64,000 bases of DNA from an uncultured Clostridia bacterium (GTDB lineage: Bacteria > Bacillota > Clostridia > Oscillospirales > Ruminococcaceae), in NCBI GenBank assembly GCA_947383835.1, contig CANDEV010000001.1, positions 62,001 through 126,000 of the forward strand. Reading direction: 5' to 3'. The first letter of the stretch is position 1; every line of letters starts with the position of its first letter. Shown here in pieces: positions 52,187-62,156 of this stretch. The notes beneath the pieces were generated by a model. The model saw nothing but the letters and a program-made list of their open reading frames with translations, ran no database searches and had not been told where the DNA came from. Position numbers and translations under genes: made by a program.

Positions 52187-52221
52187 AATACCTGTCTGCT
52201 TCTTGCGGACAGGTATTTTTG
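52187..52221 (+). terminator. attenuator terminator before pyrR
   Basis: AATACCTGTC (52187-52196) pairs with GACAGGTATT (52208-52217), followed by TTTTG. It ends four bases before the pyrR ribosome binding site (GGGAGG), the standard pyr operon layout. Confidence 0.88.
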
Positions 52222-52237
52222 TTGGGAGGTGACGGTC

Positions 52238-52774
52238 GTGGGCGACGGTCAGAGCCAAAAAGCTGTTATTATGGACGAAAACTCCGTATCAAGGGCGATC
52301 GCCAGAATTTCTTACGAAATAATAGAGCGGAACAAGGGTACGGAAAATATTTGCTTTGTTGGAATACTTTCACGCGGCGTATGTATTGCGGAAAGGATCG
52401 CAGGAAAGCTAATGGAGCTTGAGGGAGTCCCCACAGAGGTGGGAAGCCTTGATATCACCGCTTATCGGGACGATGAAAAATACTCCGAAAATGTGGACAG
52501 GACGGACATTCCCTTTGACGTTCGGGACAAGCGGGTCATCATAGTTGACGATGTTATTTTTACGGGAAGAAGCGCACGGGCTGCCATTGACGCTGTTATG
52601 CAGAGGGGCAGACCGAAAAGCATACAGCTTGCGGTTTTGGTGGACAGAGGACATCGCGAACTGCCGATACGTCCTGATTATGTGGGAAAAAACGTCCCCA
52701 CGTCCCTTGACGAGGCGGTCAAGGTGATGATGAAAGAGGTAGACGGCGGCGACATGGTGGTAATTCTTGAATAA
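52238..52774 (+). CDS. pyrR: bifunctional pyr operon regulator / uracil phosphoribosyltransferase
   Basis: A 178-residue PyrR. The PRPP motif RVIIVDDVIFTGRSARAA is present, and VLVDRGHRELPIRPDYVGKN is the family's RNA-binding/dimer region. It binds the leader RNA when UMP is high and stops transcription at the attenuator. The start is GTG at 52238, nine bases after GGGAGG; an upstream GTG at 52229 lies inside the ribosome binding site. Confidence 0.96.
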   Translation: MGDGQSQKAVIMDENSVSRAIARISYEIIERNKGTENICFVGILSRGVCIAERIAGKLMELEGVPTEVGSLDITAYRDDEKYSENVDRTDIPFDVRDKRVIIVDDVIFTGRSARAAIDAVMQRGRPKSIQLAVLVDRGHRELPIRPDYVGKNVPTSLDEAVKVMMKEVDGGDMVVILE

Positions 52775-52785
52775 GGAGAAAAAAT

Positions 52786-54051
52786 GTGGAAAAAATTTTG
52801 CTGAAAAACGTTAGGCTTGCGGAGGCTGAAACGGACAGGATATGCGATATTTTTATTGCGGACGGCGTTATAAAGGACATCGGCACAGGTCTTGATTATG
52901 CTGCCGAAAGGGTCATTGAGGGCGGCGGAAAAATCGCGGCGATACCGACTTTGTTTGATATGCACGTCCACCTCCGCGATCCGGGGCAGACACATAAGGA
53001 GGACGTGCTCACGGGCTGCACGGCGGCTCTTGCGGGAGGCGTTGGGGGCGTGGTTTGTATGCCGAATACAAATCCTCCAATTGACAGCTTGGAAACGGTG
53101 GAGTACATAATGAAAAAAGCCGAAAGCACGGGCGTTGAGGTGTACCCTGCGGCTTGCATAACAAAGGGCATGAAGGGTACAGAGCTTTACGATTGGAGCA
53201 AGCTTGGCGTGAAGATAATCTCCGACGACGGCAGACCCGTTGAAAATGCCGAGCTTATGCGGCAGGCTTTGGAAATGAGCACAGAAAACGGACTGCTGGT
53301 TGCTTCACACTGTGAGGATTTGCACATCATAAACGGCGGTATCATGAACAAGGGTGCGGTTTCCGAAAAGCTTGGCGTTAATGGAATGGACAGAGCCTCC
53401 GAGGACAGCATTACGGCGCGTGAAATTGCTCTTGCGGACTCATGCGGGGCGCGTATCCACATCTGCCACGTTTCCACAAAGGGCAGCATTGAAATTATTC
53501 GGGACGCTAAGAAGCGGGGCATAAAGGTGACTTGTGAGACTTGTCCCCATTATTTTACATACACCGAGGAAAAACTGCTTGCGCGGGACGCGGACTACAG
53601 AATGAACCCTCCCCTGCGTACCGAGGAGGACAGACTTGCTGTTTTGGACGGTGTTCTTGACGGTACGGTGGACTGTATCGTTACCGACCACGCTCCCCAC
53701 GCGGCGGTGGAAAAGGCGGACTTTGAAAAGGCTCCCAACGGTGTTGTTGGTTTGGAGACTTCCCTTGCGGTAACTCTTACGCAGCTTTACCATACAGGGA
53801 AAATTTCTCTTAATAAGATTGTGAAGCTTATGGCGGTAAATCCGAGGAAGCTTTTGGGTATTGACGTTCCGAAAATCGAGGTGGGCGCAAAGGCGAATAT
53901 TGCGGTTGTTGACCTTGACAGGGAATGGGTTGTAAATCCCGAAGAGCTGCACTCAAAGTCCCATAACACGGTGTTCAAGGGCGAGAAGCTGAAAGGCAGA
54001 AATATTATGACAATTACGGACGGAGTTGTTCGTTATGAAATTATAGATTGA
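52786..54051 (+). CDS. pyrC: dihydroorotase
   Basis: A 421-residue zinc amidohydrolase that closes N-carbamoylaspartate to dihydroorotate. Metal-site signature DMHVHLRDPGQTHKED is present with CMPNTNPPIDS, SHCEDLH, IHICHVSTKGS and DHAPHA. The start is GTG at 52786 after AAGGAG; the ATG two bases earlier is out of frame and closes quickly. Confidence 0.96.
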   Translation: MEKILLKNVRLAEAETDRICDIFIADGVIKDIGTGLDYAAERVIEGGGKIAAIPTLFDMHVHLRDPGQTHKEDVLTGCTAALAGGVGGVVCMPNTNPPIDSLETVEYIMKKAESTGVEVYPAACITKGMKGTELYDWSKLGVKIISDDGRPVENAELMRQALEMSTENGLLVASHCEDLHIINGGIMNKGAVSEKLGVNGMDRASEDSITAREIALADSCGARIHICHVSTKGSIEIIRDAKKRGIKVTCETCPHYFTYTEEKLLARDADYRMNPPLRTEEDRLAVLDGVLDGTVDCIVTDHAPHAAVEKADFEKAPNGVVGLETSLAVTLTQLYHTGKISLNKIVKLMAVNPRKLLGIDVPKIEVGAKANIAVVDLDREWVVNPEELHSKSHNTVFKGEKLKGRNIMTITDGVVRYEIID

Positions 54052-54068
54052 AAAGGAGTTGCTCTGAA

Positions 54069-55004
54069 ATGTCATTCGACAGACTTATCAAAAAAATTAT
54101 CGAAACGGGAAACCCCACGGTGGTGGGACTTGACCCAAAACTCGACTATGTCCCCGAATTTTTGAGGGAGGAAGCCTTTGCGGAAAAGGGCAGAAACCTG
54201 AACGGCGCGGCGGAGGCTTTGCTCCGTTTCAACAAGGCTATTATTGACGCGGTTTGCGATATTGTCCCCGCAGTAAAGCCGCAGGCGGCGTACTACGAAA
54301 TGTACGGCTGGCAGGGCGTTAGGGCTTTGCACGAAACGATTGAGTACGCTCAAAAAAAGGGTATGTTCGTAATTGTTGACGGCAAGCGCAACGATATCGG
54401 CGCGACTATGGAGGCGTACACAAACGCTTATCTCGGCTCTGCCGATGTGGACGGCGCGTCATTTGAAGGCTTCGGCGCGGACGCTCTCACAGTAAACGGC
54501 TATCTCGGCACGGACGGTATCGATCCCCTTACGGAGGCTTGCAAAAAGAATGACAAGGGTATCTTTGTGCTTGTAAAGACCTCCAACAAGTCCAGCGGCG
54601 AATTACAGGACAGAAAGCTTGACGACGGCAAGACCATTTACGAGACTATGGGCGATATGTGCGAAAAGTGGGGAGAAGAAACGGTCGGCGAGTACGGCTA
54701 CTCCGCAGTGGGCGCAGTTGTGGGCGCGACCTATCCCGAACAGCTTGCGGAAATGAGAGAAAAACTTCCCCATACATTTTTCCTTGTCCCCGGCTACGGA
54801 GCGCAGGGCGGCGGCGCGGAGGGCGTTGCTAAGGCTTTCGACCAAAAGGGTCTTGGCGCGATAGTAAATTCCTCACGTGCGGTAATGTGCGCTTATCAAA
54901 AGGAGAAAGGCTGTGATCCACACGATTTCGCGGGCGCGGCGCGGCGTGAGTGTATACGCATGAGAGAGGATATTACGGGATTTGTAACTGCTCTCAAAAA
55001 ATAG
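54069..55004 (+). CDS. pyrF: orotidine-5'-phosphate decarboxylase (long form)
   Basis: A 311-residue enzyme making UMP. The family-2 long form is shown by DPKLDYVPEFL and the catalytic VDGKRNDIGATMEAY (Lys and Asp). The VPGYGAQGGGAEGV segment follows. The start at 54069 has AAAGGAG upstream; the in-frame ATG at 54048 overlaps pyrC by four bases and has no ribosome binding site. Confidence 0.95.
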   Translation: MSFDRLIKKIIETGNPTVVGLDPKLDYVPEFLREEAFAEKGRNLNGAAEALLRFNKAIIDAVCDIVPAVKPQAAYYEMYGWQGVRALHETIEYAQKKGMFVIVDGKRNDIGATMEAYTNAYLGSADVDGASFEGFGADALTVNGYLGTDGIDPLTEACKKNDKGIFVLVKTSNKSSGELQDRKLDDGKTIYETMGDMCEKWGEETVGEYGYSAVGAVVGATYPEQLAEMREKLPHTFFLVPGYGAQGGGAEGVAKAFDQKGLGAIVNSSRAVMCAYQKEKGCDPHDFAGAARRECIRMREDITGFVTALKK

Positions 55005-55038
55005 CGGGCTGATAAATCGGAAGTTGAGGAGGACAAGT

Positions 55039-55371
55039 ATGATAATCGAAGGGAATCCTAAGGAATTAGCTGCTATGAATCAGTTTCATAACGGAAATCG
55101 GCAAGAAGGGCTCAAATTGCAGGAGGAGTTTGCGTCAGAATTTAGAGAGGAATATAAAGATAAAGACCATTGTTCATGTAAAAAGGCTTGTAGGTACCAT
55201 GGGAATTGTAAAGAATGTGTAGCAATACATCGTGCACACCAAGAACACGTACCCAACTGTATGCGTCCAATTATAAATGCAAAAATCAAAATACTATCTG
55301 AATTGACTGAGCATACAATTGCAAATGAAATAGATGCACCAAAAGAGATATTGAGAAAGGAATTTCAATAA
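55039..55371 (+). CDS. small cysteine-rich protein, unknown function
   Basis: A 110-residue protein with a Cys/His cluster (CSCKKACRYHGNCKECVAIH, then HQEHVPNC) that could bind zinc. Conserved-looking proteins with this type of cluster occur in Clostridia, without known function. GAGGAGG precedes the ATG. It is AT-richer than pyrF and carA around it, so it may be an insertion into the pyr operon. A 120-base gap follows with an AGAAAATAG/CTATTTTCT inverted repeat (55420-55466). Confidence 0.75.
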   Translation: MIIEGNPKELAAMNQFHNGNRQEGLKLQEEFASEFREEYKDKDHCSCKKACRYHGNCKECVAIHRAHQEHVPNCMRPIINAKIKILSELTEHTIANEIDAPKEILRKEFQ

Positions 55372-55491
55372 ATTCCCGTTTATCAGGCAGTTAAATTCGC
55401 GTTAAAATAAAATTACTCTTAGAAAATAGTTTCGCGGAGCTTTTGTCCTCTACCCTCTATTTTCTATCCTCTAAAAGAAAGGATTGTTAAA

Positions 55492-56601
55492 ATGTCTTTA
55501 TTTAATTTAGGCGACAAGGCGTATCTTATGCTTGCGGACGGCAGGGTGTTCGAGGGGTACTCCTTCGGCGCAAAGGGTACGTCCTTCGGCGAGATCGTTT
55601 TCGCAACGAGTATGACGGGCTATGAGGAAACCCTCTCCGACCCCAGCTACTATGGTCAGATCGTCACCCAGACGTTCCCCCTTATAGGAAACTACGGCGT
55701 GAACGACACGGACTATGAGTCCAAGACCTCGGTGGTGAGCGGCTATGTGGTGCGCGAGTGGTGCAATGCGCCCTCAAATTTCCGCTGCGAGGGGAACGTG
55801 GACGAGTTCCTGAAAAAGCACAACATTATTGGCATACACTCGATAGACACGCGCTGTCTGACGAGAATTATCCGCGAACACGGCGTTATGAACGGCGTTA
55901 TCACCACGGAGAATGTGTACGAGAAAAAGGACGAGTTCCTGAAAAAAATAAACGAGTTCAAAATCGTGAACGCGGTGAAGTCCGTCACCGTCAAGGAGCA
56001 GGAGTTTTTCAAGGCGGACGAGCCGAAGTACCACGTTGCGCTGTTCGATTTCGGATACAAATTCAACATCAGACGTGAGCTTCTGAAGCGAGGCTGCAAC
56101 GTTACGGTTGTCCCTGCGGACACCACTGCGGAGCAGGTCAAGGCGCTTAACCCCGACGGAATAATGCTTTCCAACGGACCCGGCGACCCCGCCGAGAATA
56201 CCGATATTATCGAAAATCTGAAAGAGATAAACAAGCTTGGTATTCCCACATTCGGTATTTGTTTGGGACATCAGCTTACTGCTCTTGCTAACGGTGCGCG
56301 TACCGAAAAGCTGAAATACGGTCACCGCGGCGCAAATCAGCCTGTGGACGACATCAAGCTTGACAAGACGTTTGTAACGTCCCAAAATCACGGTTACGCC
56401 GTTGTGAGCGACAGTATTTCTCCCGATGTGGGAGAGGTCTCCCATAAAAATTCAAACGATCAGACCTGCGAGGGTGTGCGGTATAAAAATTTCCCCTGCT
56501 TTACGGTGCAGTTCCACCCAGAGGCTTGCGGAGGTCCGCATGATACGGCGTACCTTTTTGACGAGTTTATTGAGATGATAAAGACGCACAAGGGGGAATA
56601 A
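55492..56601 (+). CDS. carA: carbamoyl-phosphate synthase small subunit
   Basis: A 369-residue glutaminase subunit that delivers ammonia to CarB. The N-terminal CPSase domain (GYEETLSDPSYYGQIV) is followed by a class I glutamine amidotransferase with the nucleophile Cys in FGICLGHQL and the His-Glu pair in QFHPEACGGPHD. AAAGGA precedes the ATG. carB is not next to it: a nucleotidyltransferase gene lies between. Confidence 0.96.
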   Translation: MSLFNLGDKAYLMLADGRVFEGYSFGAKGTSFGEIVFATSMTGYEETLSDPSYYGQIVTQTFPLIGNYGVNDTDYESKTSVVSGYVVREWCNAPSNFRCEGNVDEFLKKHNIIGIHSIDTRCLTRIIREHGVMNGVITTENVYEKKDEFLKKINEFKIVNAVKSVTVKEQEFFKADEPKYHVALFDFGYKFNIRRELLKRGCNVTVVPADTTAEQVKALNPDGIMLSNGPGDPAENTDIIENLKEINKLGIPTFGICLGHQLTALANGARTEKLKYGHRGANQPVDDIKLDKTFVTSQNHGYAVVSDSISPDVGEVSHKNSNDQTCEGVRYKNFPCFTVQFHPEACGGPHDTAYLFDEFIEMIKTHKGE

Positions 56602-56602
56602 T

Positions 56603-57430
56603 ATGCTGAACGAGCTTAAAGCCGTAAACGACAGTTTTATTTCTCTTATAAGGGAAATTGACGGCGTTCGGGCAGCATGGTATTTCGGTTCAAATATGCG
56701 CGGCTTGTCTGACGAATATTCCGACGTGGATATAGTTATTTTGGCGGATAAGTCGGCTTACGGCGAAACGGACAAGCGGCTTACGGAAATGCTTGCGAAC
56801 GTTTGCGATGAGGTTGTTTTGTGCTGGGGTGAAGATTTTAACGGCGAGGCTATGAAAAATTATGATTATATCCTAAGCCTTAACGGTAAAATTTTTCAGT
56901 ACGATGTTTTTCTGCTGAACGGCGGTCATATTGACGACTATATGTGCAGGCTTCACTACACGGGTCTTGCCGAGGAAAATATAATTTTTTCCAAGGATAA
57001 CGCTGCGGAAGAGCTTATTAAAAACGCTCCCAAGGGAGAACCGTGGCGGGCAGACGTTGCAAGGCTTGCAGAAACGTACTGGCTGCACGTCCAAATGTCA
57101 GTGAAGTACTTTTTGCGGAAAGATTTTTTCAAACTGAACAATGTGTTAAGGACGTTAATGGACGTTCACACATCGCTGCTGCTGACAAGGTACGACGAGA
57201 CAAATTGGGGCGGCGCGGAAAACAAGCTGAAATTTATTCCCGCCGAAAAGCAAACGCACTTGATGAGATACGGCTGCACAACGGATTTTGAGCTTATGAA
57301 AAAAAATCTTGAATGGTCTATAGACCGCTTTGAAAATGATGTAGAGGAATTTATGCCGAATTGCTGCGGCAGTGCGGCTAAAACAATAAAAAAATATTTT
57401 AAGGAAAATTTGTTAGAGGAGGACAAATAA
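56603..57430 (+). CDS. nucleotidyltransferase-domain protein between carA and carB
   Basis: A 275-residue protein with the nucleotidyltransferase signature Gly29-Ser30 and Asp41-x-Asp43 (YFGSNMRG, SDVDIVI), the metal site of antibiotic and MNT-type adenylyltransferases. The C-terminal half is helical. It resembles the AadE/streptomycin adenylyltransferase group only loosely, so the substrate is unknown. It lies one base after carA and its stop is directly before the carB start, so translation is probably linked. Its position inside the carAB pair is unusual. Confidence 0.82.
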   Translation: MLNELKAVNDSFISLIREIDGVRAAWYFGSNMRGLSDEYSDVDIVILADKSAYGETDKRLTEMLANVCDEVVLCWGEDFNGEAMKNYDYILSLNGKIFQYDVFLLNGGHIDDYMCRLHYTGLAEENIIFSKDNAAEELIKNAPKGEPWRADVARLAETYWLHVQMSVKYFLRKDFFKLNNVLRTLMDVHTSLLLTRYDETNWGGAENKLKFIPAEKQTHLMRYGCTTDFELMKKNLEWSIDRFENDVEEFMPNCCGSAAKTIKKYFKENLLEEDK

Positions 57431-60400
57431 ATGCCGTTAAGAAAAGATATAAAGAAAGTCCTCGTTATCGGCTCGGGACCTATTATCATCGGACAGGCTG
57501 CCGAGTTTGACTACGCGGGAACACAGGCTTGCCGCGCGCTGAAGCAGGAGGGGCTGGAGGTAGTACTCATCAACTCAAACCCTGCTACGATAATGACCGA
57601 CAAGGCTATGGCGGACAAGGTGTACATAGAACCGCTTACCCTTGACGTGGTGAAAAAAATTATTGAAATCGAAAAGCCGGACAGCGTTTTGTCCACCCTT
57701 GGCGGACAAACAGGTCTGACACTTTCCATGCAGCTTGCGGAGTGCGGTTTTTTGGACGAGCATAATGTGAAGCTTTTGGGCGCAAATCCCGAAACTATCC
57801 ACAAAGCCGAGGACAGACAGGCTTTCAAGGACACTATGGAAAAAATCGGCGAACCCTGCATACCCTCAAAAGTCGTTGAGACAGTTGAGGACGCTGTGGA
57901 CTTTGCCGAGGTAATAGATTACCCTGTCATTGTCCGCCCCGCCTTTACCCTCGGCGGCACAGGAGGCGGTATCGCTTACAACGAGGACGAGCTTCGGGAC
58001 ATTTCCACAAACGGCTTGCGGCTCTCCCCCATTACGCAGGTTCTTATTGAAAAGTGCATAAGCGGCTGGAAAGAAATAGAATTTGAGGTTATCCGCGACA
58101 GCAAGGGCAACGTTATAACCGTCTGCTCCATGGAGAATTTCGACCCTGTTGGCGTTCACACGGGCGACTCTATTGTTATCGCTCCTGCGGTAACGCTGAC
58201 GGATAAGGAGTACCAGATGCTCCGTACCGCTGCGCTGAACATTATCTCCGAGCTAAAGGTGGAGGGCGGCTGCAACTGTCAGTTCGCGCTGCACCCCACA
58301 AGCTTTGAGTACGCTGTAATCGAGGTAAATCCAAGGGTTTCACGTTCCTCCGCGCTTGCTTCAAAGGCAACGGGGTACCCCATTGCTAAGGTTGCCACAA
58401 AGATAGCTATTGGCTATAGCTTGGACGAAATTATCAATCAGGTAACGGGCAAGACCTACGCTTGCTTCGAGCCTGCTTTGGACTATGTTGTGGTAAAATT
58501 CCCCAAATGGGCGTTTGATAAATTTGTTTACGCAAAGCGGACTTTGGGTACGCAGATGATGGCAACGGGCGAGGTAATGGCGATTGGAACGTCCTTTGAA
58601 CAGGCTATGATGAAAGCGGTACGCTCAATCGAACTGGGACTTGACACCATGAACCTGAAAAAGCTTGAAAAGCTTGAAGACAACGAAGTCAAGAACCTTT
58701 TGTACTCGGTGGACGACGAGCGTTCCTTTGCGGTATTCGAGGCTCTGAAAAGAAATATACCTATCGAAACTATACACGAAATTACCAAAATTGACTGCTG
58801 GTTTTTGTCCAAGCTCAACAATCTTGTGGAGCTTGAAAGACTGCTGGGTGACGGCGACCTTACCGAGGAAAAATACGACCTTGCAAAGCGTTACGGCTAT
58901 TTGGACAGCACTATCGAGCGGCTTAGCGGACAGAAGTGCCCCAAACGCACAAGAGCGGTGTTCAAAATGGTTGACACTTGCGCTGGAGAATTTAAGGCGG
59001 AGACTCCGTATTTTTACTCTACATTTGACGAGGAGAACGAGGCTAAGCAGTTTATCGAGCGTAAAAATTCGGGCAAGAAAAAGGTCATTGTTTTCGGTTC
59101 GGGACCTATCCGTATCGGTCAGGGTATCGAGTTCGACTACTGCTCCGTACACTGCGTTTGGGCTTTGAAAGAAATGGGTTACGAAGCGGTAATCTGCAAC
59201 AACAACCCCGAAACGGTTTCCACCGACTTTGACACGGGCGACAGGCTTTATTTCGACCCCCTCACAAAGGAGGACGTTGAAGCAATTATCGAAACGGAAC
59301 AGCCATACGGCGTTGTGGTACAGTTCGGCGGTCAGACCGCTATCAAGCTTACCAAGCACCTTTCCGACATGGGCGTGAATATTTTGGGTACGTCCGCGGA
59401 CAGCATTGACGCTGCCGAGGACAGAGAGCGTTTCGACGAGCTTCTGAACAAGTGCGGAATACCCCGTCCCGCAGGTCATACGGTAATGAATACCGAGGAG
59501 GCTCTGAAAGCGGCGGAGGAATTGGGTTACCCCGTTCTTATGCGTCCCTCATACGTTTTGGGCGGTCAGAACATGATCATCGCTCACTCAAATCAGGATA
59601 TCATTGAGTACATGGAAATTATCATGCGCGGCGGACTGGAAAACCCCGTCCTCATCGACAAATACATGATGGGCAAGGAGGTCGAGGTTGACGCTATCTG
59701 CGACGGCACTGACTTCGTTATCCCCGGAATTATGGAACATATCGAGCGTGCGGGTATCCACTCAGGCGACTCTATATCGGTGTACCCTGCACTCACTCTC
59801 ACAAAGAAAATTCGCGAGACTATTATTGAGTACACCCGCCGTCTTGCTATGGAGCTGCACGTTATCGGTCTGGTCAATATCCAGTACGTTGTTTACAACG
59901 ACGAGGTTTACGTTATCGAGGTGAATCCGCGCTCGTCAAGAACCGTGCCATATATTTCCAAAGTAACTGGCGTTCCTATGGTAGATATTGCAACAAAAAT
60001 AATGCTTGGCGAAACACTTAAAGAGCAGGGCTACACAAGCGGTCTGTACAAAGAGGCGGACTTTATCGCGGTTAAAGTACCTGTATTCAGCTTTGAAAAG
60101 CTCCACGATGTTGACACTGCTCTCGGACCTGAAATGAAGTCCACAGGCGAGTGCTTAGGTATTGCGAGAAGCTTCGAGGACGCTCTCTACAAGGGACTTG
60201 TTGCCGCAGGCTATAACCTTGAAAAGAAGCAGGGCGGCGGAGTGCTGATAACCGTCCGCGACACCGACAAGCAGGAAATTCTGTACGTTGCGGAAAAGTT
60301 TGAGCATCTCGGCTTTGACATTTACGCCACAAGCGGCACTGCTTCAATGCTGAACAGAAACATGGTTGCCGCAAACGTTGTAAAGCGTGTTTCCGAGGAA

Positions 60401-60628
60401 AAGCCAAACGTTATGACTCTGCTCGACAGCGGCAAGGTGGACTATGTTATTTCCACATCGGCAAAGGGACGTATTCCCGCGTTTGACAGCGTAAAGATAC
60501 GCCGCAAGACGGTTGAGCGTTCTATCTGCTGTCTGACCGCCATAGACACGGCGAACGCTGTTGCTGACATACTTATGATGGGCAAGAATATTGACGAAAT
60601 GGAAATGATAGATATTACTAAAATCTAA
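57431..60628 (+). CDS. carB: carbamoyl-phosphate synthase large subunit
   Basis: A 1065-residue synthase with two homologous ATP-grasp halves. The first begins VLVIGSGPIIIGQAAEFDYA and the second VIVFGSGPIRIGQGIEFDYC. An MGS-like allosteric domain follows at the C-terminus (FDIYATSGTASMLN), the site of UMP and ornithine effects in the family. Full length, no frame break. GAGGAGG precedes the ATG. Confidence 0.98.
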   Translation: MPLRKDIKKVLVIGSGPIIIGQAAEFDYAGTQACRALKQEGLEVVLINSNPATIMTDKAMADKVYIEPLTLDVVKKIIEIEKPDSVLSTLGGQTGLTLSMQLAECGFLDEHNVKLLGANPETIHKAEDRQAFKDTMEKIGEPCIPSKVVETVEDAVDFAEVIDYPVIVRPAFTLGGTGGGIAYNEDELRDISTNGLRLSPITQVLIEKCISGWKEIEFEVIRDSKGNVITVCSMENFDPVGVHTGDSIVIAPAVTLTDKEYQMLRTAALNIISELKVEGGCNCQFALHPTSFEYAVIEVNPRVSRSSALASKATGYPIAKVATKIAIGYSLDEIINQVTGKTYACFEPALDYVVVKFPKWAFDKFVYAKRTLGTQMMATGEVMAIGTSFEQAMMKAVRSIELGLDTMNLKKLEKLEDNEVKNLLYSVDDERSFAVFEALKRNIPIETIHEITKIDCWFLSKLNNLVELERLLGDGDLTEEKYDLAKRYGYLDSTIERLSGQKCPKRTRAVFKMVDTCAGEFKAETPYFYSTFDEENEAKQFIERKNSGKKKVIVFGSGPIRIGQGIEFDYCSVHCVWALKEMGYEAVICNNNPETVSTDFDTGDRLYFDPLTKEDVEAIIETEQPYGVVVQFGGQTAIKLTKHLSDMGVNILGTSADSIDAAEDRERFDELLNKCGIPRPAGHTVMNTEEALKAAEELGYPVLMRPSYVLGGQNMIIAHSNQDIIEYMEIIMRGGLENPVLIDKYMMGKEVEVDAICDGTDFVIPGIMEHIERAGIHSGDSISVYPALTLTKKIRETIIEYTRRLAMELHVIGLVNIQYVVYNDEVYVIEVNPRSSRTVPYISKVTGVPMVDIATKIMLGETLKEQGYTSGLYKEADFIAVKVPVFSFEKLHDVDTALGPEMKSTGECLGIARSFEDALYKGLVAAGYNLEKKQGGGVLITVRDTDKQEILYVAEKFEHLGFDIYATSGTASMLNRNMVAANVVKRVSEEKPNVMTLLDSGKVDYVISTSAKGRIPAFDSVKIRRKTVERSICCLTAIDTANAVADILMMGKNIDEMEMIDITKI

Positions 60629-60691
60629 GCAGGCTGAGCCTGCACCCTTGTCTCCCCCTAAGATAAATGTTAAAATATGTTACTTTATAAA

Positions 60692-60707
60692 GCCCCCTCA
60701 AGGGGGC
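60692..60707. repeat. dispersed palindrome, copy 2
   Basis: GCCCCC-TCAA-GGGGGC, the inverted copy of the palindrome at 26670-26685. It lies in the 168-base gap between carB and the VanZ gene, inside the pyr operon. Confidence 0.6.
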
Positions 60708-60796
60708 GGGTGTGATAAACTATATTTATTTGGGTATATAAGTAAAATTTCGGCGTAAATTAAATAGTATGCTGACAATTATGAAAGTGTGAAAAA

Positions 60797-61360
60797 ATGA
60801 CGGAAACAAAACGCGAAAAAATTCTGCAAAGAATAATGCAGGTAATTTTTGCCGTTTATATCCTGCTCCTGCTTAGGTTTATACTTTTTAAGTACGCACC
60901 TCTTACAAGCTTTTGGGACGCTTTTTTCCTGCGCAAGCGTGAGTATAACATCATTCCGCTGAAAGCAACATTTGAAATGGTGAGGGGACTTTCCCCTATC
61001 AGGCTGATCGAAAATATTGCAGGAAATATTATACTTTTTGTACCGTTTGGAGTACTGCTCCCCCTTGCTTTCAAGGTCGAACGATCAACGATCGTTTACG
61101 GCTGCGCCGCAAGTGTTTTGGCGGAAATTATACAGCTTGCCTTTGCCATGGGTGCAGCCGATATTGACGACGTTATTTTAAACACGCTTGGCGCAGTAAT
61201 TGGGTACGTCGCTTACCGAATAATAAACCACTGCATAAAAAACCGTGAAAAAATGCTGACGATAATGGCAGTTCTGCTTTCGGTCGGACTTATTGCGGGA
61301 GTAATTATTCTTTATTTCGCAGGCTATCTTATGGACGGTTTTCCGAATATAATTTTTTGA
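60797..61360 (+). CDS. VanZ family membrane protein
   Basis: A 187-residue membrane protein with about five helices and the VanZ pattern: LLLRFILFKYAP, then NIAGNIILFVPFGVLLPL and AEIIQLAF followed by ADIDDVILNTLGAVIGY. VanZ-like proteins are linked to low-level teicoplanin tolerance, but most members have no known role. It sits between carB and pyrK with no clear tie to pyrimidines. Confidence 0.88.
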   Translation: MTETKREKILQRIMQVIFAVYILLLLRFILFKYAPLTSFWDAFFLRKREYNIIPLKATFEMVRGLSPIRLIENIAGNIILFVPFGVLLPLAFKVERSTIVYGCAASVLAEIIQLAFAMGAADIDDVILNTLGAVIGYVAYRIINHCIKNREKMLTIMAVLLSVGLIAGVIILYFAGYLMDGFPNIIF

Positions 61361-61379
61361 TTTGAAAGGAGACGCTTGA

Positions 61380-62156
61380 ATGAAATACAAACAGGGCAAT
61401 TACCTGATATTGTCAAAAAAGACTTTGGCAAAGGAAATATACGACCTGACGATACTCTGCCCCGAGGTGGCTGAAGTCGCTAAGGCGGGACAGTTCGTAA
61501 ACGTCAAGGCGGACGGCTTTATGCTCCGCAGACCTATTTCCATATGCTCTATCGACAAGGAAAAGGGCACTATCCGCATTATTTTCGAGGTTCGGGGCGA
61601 GGGAACAAAGGTCATGTCACAGCTTGCGGAGGGCGGCATGATAGACATTGTTGCGCCTCTCGGCGGCAGGGCTTTCAAGCTTGAACAGTACGAAACTGCT
61701 GTGATAATCGGCGGAGGTATCGGCAATCCTCCAATGCTTGCGGTCGCTGAAAAATTCGGCGAAAATGGTACTGTTATAAGCGGCTACAGAAACGCTGCGG
61801 CAGTTATTTTGCAGGAGGACTTTGCCGCCACGGGCGCGGAAACGATACTCTGTACCGATGACGGTTCGGCGGGCAAAAAGGGCTTTGTGACGGACGCTTT
61901 GAAAGAAGTCCTGCAAAGTAAAAAGCCCGACGTTATCTATGCTTGCGGACCTAACGTTATGCTCCGCAGGATAGTTGAAATTGCCAAGGAAAACGGTATT
62001 CCCTGCCAAGTATCCCTTGAAGAGAGAATGGGCTGCGGCGTGGGCGCGTGTCTTGTGTGCGCCTGTCGGACTATCCGCAACGGCGAGGAATATTACGCTC
62101 ACGTCTGCAAGGACGGTCCCGTTTTCAGCGCAGAGGAGGTGCTTTTTGATGAGTAA
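61380..62156 (+). CDS. pyrK: dihydroorotate dehydrogenase B electron-transfer subunit
   Basis: A 258-residue FAD and 2Fe-2S protein passing electrons from dihydroorotate dehydrogenase to NAD. The FAD domain has LRRPISICSID, and the NAD domain has IGGGIGNPPML. The C-terminal cysteine cluster is MGCGVGACLVCAC with HVCKDGPVF. It overlaps pyrD by eight bases, so the two subunits are translated together. Confidence 0.96.
   Translation: MKYKQGNYLILSKKTLAKEIYDLTILCPEVAEVAKAGQFVNVKADGFMLRRPISICSIDKEKGTIRIIFEVRGEGTKVMSQLAEGGMIDIVAPLGGRAFKLEQYETAVIIGGGIGNPPMLAVAEKFGENGTVISGYRNAAAVILQEDFAATGAETILCTDDGSAGKKGFVTDALKEVLQSKKPDVIYACGPNVMLRRIVEIAKENGIPCQVSLEERMGCGVGACLVCACRTIRNGEEYYAHVCKDGPVFSAEEVLFDE

Noticed and set aside
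58528..59479. Long open frames antisense to carB and other pyr genes
   Set aside because: They mirror the codon pattern of strongly conserved genes on the plus strand and have no ribosome binding sites.
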